From: Isochrysis galbana
Lineage: Eukaryota; Haptophyta; Isochrysidales; Isochrysidaceae
DNA length: 64,000 nt
Assembly: GCA_018136815.1 (NCBI GenBank)
Contig: CM030938.1
Coordinates: forward strand, 5,852,494-5,916,493
Direction of reading: 5' to 3'
Of this stretch, positions 45,241 through 55,770 are shown in pieces; the stretch's first letter is position 1, and each line of letters begins with the position of its first letter. Below the pieces are notes generated by a model, which saw nothing but the letters and a program-made list of their open reading frames with translations, was not told where the DNA came from and searched no databases. The position numbers and the translations under genes are program-made.

Positions 45241-46555
45241 GATAAAGAAATAAATTGGGGGTTTTGAGAGTGTTTCACTCGAGTTTCACTCCGAGTTTGA
45301 CGTCAAACGGCGCGAGGTGAAAGAATAGAGGGAGGGGGTTTGAGAAGGGTTCTCACTCGGGTTTCACACCGCGGGGTCTCACTTGCTCTGGCTTTGACGT
45401 AGGTTTTGTTTTGTAAGGGCTCAACTTTTGTTGTCAAAATTTGAGGGTTGGGCATCAACATTTTGATCCAAATTTTGACGCTTTCAAATATTTTGTCCTA
45501 TTATAACCCTATAACACTCTCCCTCGCACCTTCGACGTTCACTGCGTCGTGGACCACGTCGTGCCACACCTTCTGGCCAAGGAGGGAAGATGTTATGGGT
45601 CGTGAGCTGGGGGTAGCCCGGTCACTCACTAGGTAGGGCGGTCAAACAGGGCTTTTAACTTCTAAGGGTGAAAATTCACTAAGTCAAGATTGAGGTTTCA
45701 TAGCGAGATCTTAGGATATGCTACTGGAAATGGGTATATTAGGCAGAATCTAATGGGAAATATGCAAATTTTCGACGCCATTCAACACACAGACCCAAAA
45801 ACGTTTTTGCCTTAGATGGGGTAAGAGTACTGTTATGAGCTCTCAGTAAGAGTAAAAGCTCCAAACTGCCAAATCACTGATATTAGTTGTCGGCTGCTAG
45901 ACTAATATTAAAGGGGCTGATCTACTACTAGATGCTGACTCCTTTTACTATTAGAATCGTCGCCTCCCCCCCCTCCATCAACATCGATACTTCAGCACTT
46001 CAGCACTTCAGCATACATACACATACGTAGTAGCCTCCGTCGGTCGGCTGCTTGGCTGCGACGCTCTATCGTCTATCCTCAATCCCTAACTAAGATGCGT
46101 TGATGCGTTAGGTTCATCCAACTATAGTAGTAGTGGTACCAATCTACGCTAACGCTAGAGGAGAGAGAGAGAGTTTGTGTGTGGATTGTGGAGAGCGTAA
46201 ATCAACACACGCGTGCGCGCACAGGAGAGTTTTGTTGTTGGTTGGGACAACTCTCATGAGAGCTAATATTAGTGCTGATATTAGTGATAGCTCCATAACC
46301 TTGAGAGCTGATAAGCTGTTACCCCATTCTCCCAAAATAGACCTCCATGGGCCGGACAAGGCTGGGGAGTCACTCACCAACGCCATGGATTTTCGTGGGG
46401 TAGAGGGGGTTCGCGGGGGGGGGGGGGGGGGGGCAGGTAAGGGGGGTCCCTGGGAAATCCTTGGACACCCAGGAGGGATGAAAAATAGTTGTTAAAAAGC
46501 GTGAGTGACCGGCCTACTGAGGGACGAGGCGGGGGCGTGAGGCGGGTTAGGGTAA
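45241..46555. other. Subtelomeric intergenic DNA
   Basis: AT-richer DNA lacking a recognisable gene. It holds a repeat at 45612-45720 (related to the reverse complement of 63650-63740) and a G-run at 46420-46434, and leads directly into telomeric repeats. Confidence 0.55.
45612..45720 (+). repeat. Dispersed repeat with GGCGGTCAAACAG core
   Basis: TAGCCCGGTCACTCACTAGG, then GGCGGTCAAACAGGGCTTTT and a GGGTGAAAA...ATTGAGG segment. The reverse complement of 63650-63740 has the same order of words (GGCGGTCAAACAGTGTTTTT, GGGTGAAAAAATG, GAATTGAGG). Confidence 0.55.
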
Positions 46556-47581
46556 GGGATTAGGGATTAGGGATTAGGGATTAGGGATTAGGGATTAGGG
46601 ATTAGGGATTAGGGATTAGGGATTAGGGATTAGGGATTAGGGATTAGGGATTAGGGATTAGGGATTAGGGATTAGGGATTAGGGATTAGGGATTAGGGAT
46701 TAGGGATTAGGGATTAGGGATTAGGGATTAGGGATTAGGGATTAGGGATTAGGGATTAGGGATTAGGGATTAGGGATTAGGGATTAGGGATTAGGGATTA
46801 GGGATTAGGGTTAGGGTTAGGGTTAGGGTTAGGGTTAGGGTTAGGGTTAGGGTTAGGGTTAGGGTTAGGGTTAGGGTTAGGGTTAGGGTTAGGGTTAGGG
46901 TTAGGGTTAGGGTTAGGGTTAGGGTTAGGGTTAGGGTTAGGGTTAGGGTTAGGGTTAGGGTTAGGGTTAGGGTTAGGGTTGGGGTTAGGGTTAGGGTTAG
47001 GGTTAGGGTTAGGGTTAGGGTTAGGGTTAGGGTTAGGGTTAGGGTTAGGGTTAGGGTTAGGGTTAGGGTTAGGGTTAGGGTTAGGGTTAGGGTTAGGGTT
47101 AGGGTTAGGGTTAGGGTTAGGGTTAGGGTTAGGGTTAGGGTTAGGGTTAGGGTTAGGGTTAGGGTTAGGGTTAGGGGTTAGGGTTAGGGTTAGGGTTAGG
47201 GTTAGGGTTAGGGTTAGGGGTTAGGGTTAGGGTTAGGGTTAGGGTTAGGGTTAGGGTTAGGGTTAGGGTTAGGGTTAGGGTTAGGGGGTTAGGGTTAGGG
47301 TTAGGGTTAGGGGGTTAGGGTTAGGGTTAGGGTTAGGGTTAGGGTTAGGGTTAGGGTTAGGGTTAGGGTTAGGGTTAGGGTTAGGGTTAGGGTTAGGGTT
47401 AGGGTTAGGGTTAGGGTTAGGGTTAGGGTTAGGGTTAGGGTTAGGGTTAGGGTTAGGGTTAGGGTTAGGGTTAGGGTTAGGGTTAGGGTTAGGTTAGGGT
47501 TAGGGTTAGGGTTAGGGTTAGGGTTAGGGTTAGGTTAGGGTTAGGGTTAGGTTAGGTTAGGGTTAGGGTTAGGGTTAGGGT
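46556..47581 (+). repeat. Telomeric repeat block: (TTAGGGA)n then (TTAGGG)n
   Basis: About 36 tandem 7-mers GGGATTA (46556-46807) change abruptly to about 128 6-mers TTAGGG up to 47581. Near the right end there are sparse variants (GGGGTTA, TTAGG). The G-rich strand runs left to right, the orientation expected at a right-hand chromosome end. Confidence 0.97.
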
Positions 47582-47681
47582 NNNNNNNNNNNNNNNNNNN
47601 NNNNNNNNNNNNNNNNNNNNNNNNNNNNNNNNNNNNNNNNNNNNNNNNNNNNNNNNNNNNNNNNNNNNNNNNNNNNNNNNN
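47582..47681. other. Assembly gap (100 N)
   Basis: Exactly 100 N, the conventional placeholder for a gap of unknown size, directly at the end of the telomeric block. Confidence 0.99.
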
Positions 47682-48045
47682 CTCTCTCTCTCCCTCCCTC
47701 TCTCTCTCCCGCTCTTTCTCTCTCTCTCGCTCGCTCGCTCCCCCCCCCCCCCTCACTGTCCTATTCCTTGTGATATGTTACAAAGAAGCACCCTCCGCAG
47801 TCTCTCTCTTCTCTCTCTCTTCTCTCCTCTCACCTCTAGAGAAATGAACGTTACCTTCTTCTTTCCTCCCCTCCCCTCTGTGTGCGCGCGAGAGCGGAGG
47901 TGCCGGATGGACGGATGAGAGAGGAAAGGGAGAAGGCAAGCCGTCTGGTGCGCGGGACGAGTTTCGTCGCGTCTCTCATAACCACTTGCTCGACAGAGGC
48001 TGCGCTGCGAGAATATATTGTATATTGTGTAGATTATTCATTTTT
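47682..48045. other. CT-rich and AT-rich intergenic DNA after the gap
   Basis: A CT microsatellite (47682-47760) followed by unremarkable sequence. No gene was recognised. Confidence 0.5.
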
Positions 48046-48058
48046 AATACAAGCTTTA

Positions 48059-48625
48059 AATTTCTTAATCGTCTCGCCATCGTCGCCTGCCAGAAGAACG
48101 ACATCGACAATAGGATCGAGGAGGAGGGGTGTGAGAAAAAGACGAAAAGGATGAAAACTCAGTAGCTTTGGGGTTACCGTGTGTTTTGGGGAAGGGAGGG
48201 GGGGGGGGGGAGTTGCTATGCATGCTCACGCGCCGCGTCCTTGATTAGCTTTGTACTCATCTTTGTAATGATAATACCCTGGAGACTGGTTGAAAAAGAA
48301 AACATGCACCTCTGGGTAAAAAAAAACACTCACCTGGCCCTCTATTGACGGAACGCGACTTCGCTGTCCCCTTCCCTGGGATCTTCACCTGACAGCTCAC
48401 CTTTGGAGCGATGGGCGATGGGCTGGCCACGAGGGGCCAGGACGAGCGAACCAGGCGAGCCTGTGGGGAAGAGAGTGGGTCAGCAGGGCAGTCTCCTCCT
48501 GGCAAGCCATCAGGCATGCCAGGAGGATGGGTGGTTCCTCCCCCACGGCAGGGGAGGAAGGAGAGAGAGAGGGGCTCGTGCCCCGCCCCCCCCTGGGCGA
48601 ACCAAGTATAAACTTAGTTTATTTA
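48059..48625 (-). mobile_element. Complete hairpin-capped retroposon with 13-bp target-site duplication
   Basis: Flanked by AATACAAGCTTTA at 48046-48058 and 48626-48638. In the minus sense it starts with the hairpin AACTAAGT-TTAT-ACTTGGTT (48600-48619, one G-T wobble), then CGCCC and a leader with GEEPPILLACLMACQEE in frame (with G/C-run slips). It ends GGCGAGACGATTAAGAAATT at the left repeat. It is 567 bp with no long intact ORF, so it is a non-autonomous derivative. Confidence 0.75.
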
Positions 48626-48739
48626 AATACAAGCTTTAGACCTCAACATTGCTAGAGCCGTAGGGCTACCTCATTCACCACAGAAGCAACAAAGGACTAG
48701 TAAAAGAATAAGAAGTACTACACACGAGGTCAACATCAA

Positions 48740-50506
48740 TCAAGGAGTAGTTGGTAGACCCCCGATAGGCATTGGAGGTCGGACAAAAACTTCTACTCCT
48801 TTGGGAACCCACACCTCAAGAACCGCTTCTAAAGGCCCCTGCTGCAACGTCGACAGGCAGCCAACGGAGATCCAACCGAAGCCCGAAATGGCTAAGTCCG
48901 CAGATTGCTTCATCGGCTGCAATGGCACGCGGGCGGTGCGCTGGAGCCGCAAGGGGCCGAGCTCAGCAGCCGAGGCCTTGTCACTTGGGGGCTTCCAGTC
49001 GACTCCAGCATGCTCCTTGTGCGCAGTTTCAGCTTCGCTCGTCGCACAGGTGTTCACGCGTAGCTTTGCGGCAGGAGAGCAAAAGCTTAGGCGCATGGCG
49101 GGGGGGGCGCTCACGATATCTACGCGAACAAGGCCACCCCAGAAGAAGGAAGTGCCTTGCTCAGACGGGGATTTGGGGGTGTACGGCTTGATCTTGCTAC
49201 GTGGCATCACCATCGCGATCTCCGCGGGTAGGAGACGCGCAGACATACGATGGTGCAAGTGAACACCTGTGGCATCACATGACGGAGATGCTCAGACATT
49301 TGATAGCGTGGACTGCAGTTGGGAATGTAGTTCGATACATCACCATCTCATATGATGTGCAACTAGCAATATGTATGAGTCTTCCGGAGGAACCGTCTCA
49401 ACATGTAAGGCATGCCTAGGTGTTCACTCACCGGGTGTGTCATAGAGCTGAGAACCTCCAGAGAAGCAATCTATCGGCAAGAGAGAGAGCGTGGTGCCCG
49501 GCGTCGACGCAGAAATTGGGAGGTACCGTGGTGCCGAAGGAGAAATGAGAGGAATGAGTTCCTTGAGGAAGGCCGACTTTCCCACATTTGCTGCGCCGAG
49601 CACGAAGATGTCGCGCCCCTCGCGTTCAGACATGAGTGCACGAGCCGCAGCCTGAAAAAGGAGATTAAACGCGTGAGAATGCGCTAGAGCACCCGTTCTA
49701 CAATGCATGATCTAATGTGTCCACGGCCAATGTGGGGAGTGTGGAGGGTTGTCTTAAGGCCATGGTGAGGTCATCACCAAATTTAGCAGTGTGAGATAGC
49801 GCCACAGTCCAGGTTTCCATGGCGCTCTCGCTGCGCCTAGCTGTAGCTTGTGGCAAACCTGCATGCCGTCTCCTTGCTTGGATGAGAGGAGCAGGATATC
49901 AAGGACACCTCCAAGCCTGTTGGCAGCACCTCCTAGCCATTCGCGAACTTCATCAAGGTCAGTCCCACGAGGCAACAAGTCGGCCTTCGTTCCAATCAAA
50001 AGTATAGGATTCGCTCCAATGAGCTCACGAACACGCGGTAATAACGTGCCTGCCACATCCGTCAGATCAACCAGGAGAGCGATGAGTGCCTTCCGTTCTC
50101 GCAGTGGTTTCAGCACGCTGCGCAACGCCTCTGGCGTTGTTATTCCCCTCCCGTTGCCGGGGCTGTTAGTAGGTGCTGCGTCTTGCGCAGGCCGCAGGCG
50201 CCCTTCAACGACTGCCGGTATGATCTCTCCTTGGCTCAGCCGCCGGCAGCGCTCACACAGCGTCTGGCGCAACTGCCGGCGAGCGGCTTTCAGCTCATAG
50301 CGTTCTGGCTCCACAAAGCCAGGTGAATCAAAGAAGTCGACCTGCAGTTCTGCGCCGCAACCGTAGCAACCGATGATGTGCCTCGGGACGAGGGCATCGT
50401 GAGCGGTGAGCGGAGTGCACCGCGCGAGCGCTAGCCTGCTGGAGCGGCTGGGTTTCACCCCGCCGCTCAGCAGCGAGAGGGCGACGATGGGGAGCGCGCC
50501 GAGCAT
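48740..50506 (-). CDS. NOA1: NOA1/YqeH/RIF1-type circularly permuted GTPase
   Basis: Three exons with matching phase: 49859-50506, 49432-49651 and 48740-49266, giving about 464 residues. An N-terminal zinc finger (CYGCG at 47-51 and LCERCRRLSQG at 83-93) precedes the permuted GTPase: the G4 motif comes first in ILLIGTKADLLP (residues about 168-179), then the P-loop LGAANVGKSAF (about 234-244), G2 STPGTT and G3 YDTPG. The C-terminal domain reads RVDIVSAPPAMRLSFCS and ISGFGWISV, and closes with VWVPKGVEVFVRPP, the family's terminal motif. Members assist small-subunit ribosome assembly in mitochondria, plastids or bacteria. The hydrophobic start MLGALPIVALSLLSGG could be an organelle-targeting peptide. 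All motifs are intact. Confidence 0.92.
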
Positions 50507-50584
50507 CGACGTCCCGCTACACGACTACACCACGGCACGCTCCCTCTATTTCTAGCCAACAATGGGCAAGAACAAAATCATAAA

Positions 50585-50850
50585 ACTAAAAAAAAACCTT
50601 TTAATATTCTCGCCTCGCGCGCGGCTATGCGGCTATGGAGTTGACTATCGTAGCCACGCCCACTTTCCTTCCTTTCCCTCACTTCCCGCCTTGCGGCAAC
50701 TCCCCTCGTGCTCTACTTAGGGGCCCGGGTTGTGGGGGGGGTTGGGTGGGGCGGGGGTGCATTGGCCCCTAGTGGTCTGTTCTCGCCTCCCTCCTCCTCC
50801 TGTGCCTCTAGGTGGCCCGTTTCTTTTCGTTGTGTTGTGAGGGTTTCGTT
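50585..50850 (-). mobile_element. LINE/retroposon 3' UTR and tail, antisense
   Basis: AAAAAAAAACCTTTTAATAT and following sequence is the reverse complement of the tails at 15567 and 39528. Homology continues through GCGGCAACTCCCCTCGTGCT and CTACTTAGGGGC to about 50830. It may be the 3' end of a minus-strand element whose hairpin-bearing 5' end is at 52389. Confidence 0.65.
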
Positions 50851-50982
50851 TTTGTCCCGTCATTCTTCGCTTGTGGTGCCTGTCCCCTCAGGGATATCTT
50901 CAGCGAGGGAGATGTGCCTCAGCCTCAGGAGAGCTTCCCGGTCAGGCCGATCGCTTCTGCCACGAGGTGTCGCATCCGCGAT

Positions 50983-51926
50983 CGACTTCCGACCTTAGGC
51001 CTTAGGCGTCTTCGTGCTCAGTCGTTCTTGTTGCCACGGAGTTTTACTCGTAATTTGTAGAACTCGTCGCTCGTAATTCGCCCCTCGCTCCTTGCCGTCG
51101 CGCCCCTTTGTGGCCTGTCTCGCCCCTGTTTCGCTCCTTTGCACCTCGTGATCGCTCACCCCCCTTGCACTTATCTTTCGAATGCTGGCCTTCGATGGAT
51201 CCATGCCAATCCGGAACGCCTAACTGACACCGCTGCCGCGGCTGCCCAATTTCGCCGTCGCCTAAACGCACGAGCCCCTTTCCTGGCGGTAGAGAATCCC
51301 AAGATGCACCATTATGCGAAAATGCTATTGGGCGGCGTCGAAGCTACGCAGTATGTCCATCCGTGGCAGCACGGCACCGGACATACTAAAGCCACGGGGC
51401 TCTACCTCTCCCCTTCTCTTCCCCCACTCCAGCCGACTTGCCTGGTCCCTGGTAGGGAGCCGGTCATGGCTAACCTGCCTATGACTCCCCACCGCGGCGC
51501 GTTGCCCAGCAGCACGTACGTCGGGATAGCAGGGGCGATGGCATCCCAATGGCCAATGGATGCCGGTGCTCCTCGACTACTGCCGGTCTGCCACGCACCG
51601 TGGCGACGCCTCCGCCGCCACCCTTGTCGCCCCTGCACGCTGGGCATCGCCGCCGGTGCACCCTCCAGCACCGCTGGCGCGTCATCGCGGCGATACGTCC
51701 TCCGTCGTCGCTCCGTTGGTCTGTACCTTTGCGGAACCGTCGCCCCATTTAGTCGGGAAGGGCGATCTGTCGGCGATCTCGTCTGGAACGGGAATCGAAC
51801 CATAACGGAAACGAGGGGCAATCCTGCTACGCAGGATTCCAAGAGACCTATCGAATACGACGAGAGAAGTGCGATGTGCCTAAGGCCTAAGGCCTAAGGC
51901 TAAGGGGGAGATACGAAGAAGTCGCA
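50983..51926. mobile_element. Cassette bounded by imperfect CCTTAGG inverted repeats
   Basis: The left end has CGACTTCCGACCTTAGGCCT (50983-51002). The right end has CCTAAGG three times (51879-51899) and GAAGAAGTCG (51917-51926), so both ends share CGACTTC and CCTTAGGCCTTAGG in inverted orientation. It encloses a methyltransferase-like frame. No transposase is present. Confidence 0.45.
51139..51590 (+). pseudogene. Phage-type DNA methyltransferase-like fragment
   Basis: The frame reads HLVIAHPPCTYLSNAGLRW, then FLAVENPKMHHYAKM, YVHPWQHGTGHTKATGLYL and STYVGIAGAMASQW. These match, in order, the HPPC active-site region, ENP segment, KAT loop and terminal Y-x-G-I-A-x-A-M-A-x-Q-W motif of small phage-like DNA methyltransferases. 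The N-terminal SAM-binding part is missing upstream (a stop lies at 51058). The same frame continues to 51897 as unrelated sequence. It is embedded in retroelement debris, so it was probably carried by a mobile element. Confidence 0.6.
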
Positions 51927-52140
51927 AATTAAACATGATTGATGATTGCCCCCAGAAGCAGATAAAGATAAAGAAACGCAGGGGAGATAGCAAATTAAAC
52001 CTATTTGCGAGGCGCCTGGGAGGAAGAAAGGTGGGGAAACTTCCCTTCTCTTCGAGAGAAAGAGAGAGAGCGCGCTCCACAACCCAAGATCCCATGCATC
52101 CAAGCGAAGCTTTTGACCGAGAACGAGAGAAAGCAGCGAA

Positions 52141-52389
52141 TTATAACGATAAATGCCGAACAACGAAGAGAAGAGCGAAGCCTAACGAGTGTCGATTCGC
52201 GAATGCGACACACGGGCCGTGCGGCGCGACCGGGGTCGCGCTCACCTGCTCGGCCTCTGCGGGCGGACGCGGTCGCTTCGCCGGCGACAGCTCCATGGGT
52301 GCTTGGGGGGCGCCCGCGGCGGGGGGCCCGAAGGAGAGGTGGGGAGCGGCGGCGCGCTCCATGGCAACCAACTATAAAGTTAGTTGATC
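52141..52389 (-). mobile_element. Retroposon leader with hairpin, MERA subfamily
   Basis: Minus sense: hairpin AACTAACT-TTAT-AGTTGGTT (52370-52389; one T-G wobble) then GCCATGGAGCGCGCCGCC. The frame reads MERAAAPHLSFGPPAAGAPQ with a KRPRPP basic patch. It may be the 5' end of the element ending at 50585. Confidence 0.6.
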
Positions 52390-52970
52390 TACCCCCAACC
52401 AAGGACAAGCCAGCATAACCTACATTTGGGTTGTGGAAACGCTACAAAATCAGCCGAGTAATTGGTCTATGCCACAAAGACGTCTCAACTACTTTCTCTG
52501 ACTCCTCCAACTTCGAGCAATGACAGTACGGAACGATCGATCACGATCGTGTTCCTCTTCAGAGCGCAGAGCATAGAAGTGGTCTTCCATCTTCCCGCCG
52601 CAATAGGCACGGCAGCATAGTATCAAGTCAGAACATACGAGTGGAGTCGTGTCGCGTAGAAATGGCTCCGGCGCGTCCTAGGGATGCCACGCAATGCAAT
52701 GGTGCGCGAGAGACTATCCGCACGCCCAGGCTGGGAGGTTCGGTCATTTTATCACTTTGATTTGCCTACAAGGGTCAAAAGGAAAGCGAACTCAGAAAAA
52801 GCGAACTCGGGAACTCCAACTCCAACGCTTCGTTTGCGCTCGCAACTCAATCAATTGCTGCGATTCTCTCTCAAGGAAGCGGTTCGGCAGGGAAAGTAGG
52901 ATTAGGAAACTAACTCAAGAGGCGGACATGATCGCAAGAAAAACTTGAGATCATGGGAGTGCGACCTTAC
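52390..52970. other. Intergenic region, possible last kinase exon
   Basis: No strong feature. The kinase exon ending at 52971 needs at least one more short exon. A TTAG acceptor near 52904 followed by TTTCCTAA would give an immediate stop, but this is a guess. Confidence 0.35.
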
Positions 52971-55539
52971 CTTCTCTAGCTTGACGGAGTGCGCGCTCGC
53001 GTTTTTCATACTGCCGGCGGAGTTTTGCCATGTCACGCTCAAGATTGGCATCCAAAGCGGCTAACTCCTGCACCATAACACAGATGTGTATCGGCACGAG
53101 GCGAATATGTGGGGAAGTGTATCAGGTAAATGCGATTAGAAGGGCGGTAAATATGCCGCGCAACGACCTCAAGGGCAGAAACCAAAGGCTTTTTGCGAAA
53201 CTCACCTCATCGATCTCTTTGACATTCAAGTGGGTGAAATCATACTTGTGGCGTGCTTTGTTTGAGGCCTCCGAACCCAAGTCCTCTTTGTCTACTCCTC
53301 CAGCCGCTGCCCCGAAGCCATTGTTGCTCCCGACAGCACCGCCTCTAGAGCTTGCGCCCCCACCTCCAACATTGTTGGACGACTGAAATTGTCGCATGAA
53401 GCCAGGGACCGGGGCCGATGCAGCGGAATTATTGAAGACCATAGTTCCCCCGCCACCTCCGTCGCCTGCAGCGGGCCGGAAGATCACGGTACCTCCCCCC
53501 CCACCCGGGATACCCGTGTCGCTTGGCGCATCAAGTGGAGCCGGCTGCTGCCTATCCTTAACAATCATCGTGCCATAGCTGACATCTTCACTGCCAATCG
53601 CCACAGGCGCACTAGCCCCATCCTTGATGAACATGGTCCCACCTCCGGCTCCACGAAGATCGCCGAGCTCACTATCATCACCCATGCGACGGGCAGCGTC
53701 GCGGATGGCAGAGAGGTCGAACTCCTGAGTGTCGCCACGCTTGATTGGCTGCGAGGGACGAGACAGGAAGGTGAAGCTGCATGGCAATCTCAACATAGTG
53801 CGTGGACTACATTCTATCCATTGCCAACATTAATCATCATGCGCAAAGGATGGTTGGTACGCGACAAGTTTTTGAGACACGCACATAGAGACATGTCACT
53901 CTCGCGTGAATGCAATGAGTAGCTCACCCCGAGCTCCGATGTACATCAACAGCACATGAAGGGCATCGGCGAGCTGTGCATCGAAGCTTGGGCAGGCGAC
54001 TCACCCTCCCCTCTCCCAATGGCGTCGCATGCTGCAACTCTGCGCTGCTAGCCTGACCTAATTGCTCGGCCGTCTTCTTTCGCCACACAACTAGCGCCTC
54101 CGCCGCGCTATCCATCAATGCTTGCAGAGCCGCTTCACGCGCAGATTCTGCGCTCCCTGCGCTGCCGGATGCAGCACTTGCGACCGTCGTGATGAATGGG
54201 TGCGAGAGAAGCTCGGAAGCTGAAGGCCTTTCTGAGGCATCTTTTGCCAAACACTTCCGCACGAAGTCGTTGAATTCGCTGGACCACTTGTCTGGCTCCG
54301 TCAAGTGCGGCGGTGGTTTAGTAGGGATCAAAAAGATAGCTCGCATTGGATGCAGCGAGGCGTTTGGAGGTTGGCCCTCGGCAAGCTCGATTGCTGTGAT
54401 GCCTAGCGACCAAATGTCCGCCTGAAGAGCCAGGGCGATTTTCACTACGGTATCGGTGTGCGGCCAAGCACAGCAGCAATGGGAAGAACACCGGGCGCTC
54501 GTCTAGACTTGCGCGGCACAGCCGAGGCAACTGCTCAGTCAAGAAGGAGGGGACACGCCACCTCCGTGCACACAAGTGGATCGTCTCCCATGGCAAGGCA
54601 ACCGCACCTTTGAGTTGTAGCCCGCCTCCGGCCCAGCTGAGGAGATGACCTCAGGAGCCATCCAGAAGGGCGTGCCGATGACAGTACCACGTCGAGAGAT
54701 GGAGGTATTGAGCTGCACAAACAACATGGGTTCGGGCTCACCGAAGGCGGAGCAGGGCCCGGGGACGCTTAGACAAGGCGAGCTACGAGGAAAAAGGTGA
54801 GGGGCTCCCATGCCCTCCGGCATGGGGCAACGCTAGACAAGATATGTTGTCAATCTCGACGGGGGTGGGTAAGACAGCCCCCACCCGCCGTGAGGGTGGT
54901 CTAAAGCACACGCGCCGCCGAATGCGCAGCAGCCATAGACGAGCTGTGCTTTCAGTTGGGACGAAGATTTCTAGAGCCTGTCCCGTGCAGAGCTGTGCGA
55001 CACTCACAAGCGGCCACAGAGGGGGTGGGGGTGTGGGGGGGAGGGCGCGGCGGCGATGGCATGGTGGGAATCTGGCGCACCTGGGCGGATACGCCGAAGT
55101 CGGCTAGCTTGACCTGCCCTTTGTCCGTCAGGAGCAGATTGCCCGCCTTGATGTCTCGGTGGATCTTGTTGAGGTCATGAAGGTAGGCGAGTCCAGCAAG
55201 TGTGCCAGCCAGTACCGCAGAGATCTGCACCTCGGTGAGACAGCGCGAGCGCGCCTCCATGATATCGCCGAGCGATGATCCTGCGCAGAATTCCATCACG
55301 ATCCATAGCTCCGAGCCGCGTGTGAAGGAGCTATAGTAGCGCACGATGTTGGACGAGTTGCATGTCTTGAGCATCTCAATCTCGCGCGCGACCTCGCCCG
55401 TGTCCTGCTCGATCGGCACGACCTTGACCGCGACAGTACGGCCCGTCCCATTCTCCACCGCCTTGTACACCTTCCCGAACGAGCCCTCGCCCAGCTTCTC
55501 CAGCACCATATAGTCGTCTGGCCCGCCGCCGCCCTCCAT
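52971..55539 (-). CDS. Hippo/MST (STE20-group) Ser/Thr kinase with SARAH domain
   Basis: Five exons with matching phase: 55081-55539, 54608-54712, 54005-54421, 53206-53748 and 52971-53067, giving at least 540 residues. Kinase motifs are intact: GEGSFGKVY (17-25), Lys39 in [12 protein letters not shown] (Asp129), DFG (147-149), activation segment [16 protein letters not shown], and [19 protein letters not shown], then [16 protein letters not shown] typical of MST1/2. A Gly-rich linker carries [24 protein letters not shown] and GGTMVFNN. The C-terminus [18 protein letters not shown] followed by a charged helix ([18 protein letters not shown]) is a SARAH dimerisation coiled coil. In animals these kinases phosphorylate NDR/LATS kinases and MOB1. 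The last exon, after 52971, was not identified. Confidence 0.93.
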
Positions 55540-55669
55540 CGCGCCGCCGGGAGCAGAAGAGAGAGGGGCGTGGCGCCGCGACGCGCGGTCTCTTCTCTCA
55601 CAAACACTGCGCACGCTTTTTCCCCGCGCCACCGCCGTCGCGCGCGGATGATCAGAGGCGGCGGGCGCT

Positions 55670-55770
55670 TCCCCCCCCCCCCCCCGCCCCGCCCCGCCCC
55701 GCCCCGCCCCCCCCCCCCCCCCCGCCCCGCCCCGCCCCGCCCCGCCCCGCCCCGCCCGCGCGCGCGCCCG
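55670..55770. promoter_or_regulatory. CCCCG-repeat tract upstream of the Hippo-type kinase
   Basis: Runs of C interrupted by G make two blocks of (CCCCG)n; the minus (sense) strand is (GGGGC)n, able to form G-quadruplexes. It ends about 130 bp upstream of the kinase ATG, where a promoter or 5' UTR would lie. Confidence 0.4.

Noticed and set aside
46979-47224. 81-codon frame of Gly-Leu repeats
   Set aside because: Translation of telomeric TTAGGG; not a gene.
51781-51850. A tRNA gene on the minus strand
   Set aside because: The T-arm word is perfect, but stem pairing in the T and acceptor arms fails and no proper anticodon loop with U33 is present; kept only as a weak B-box finding.
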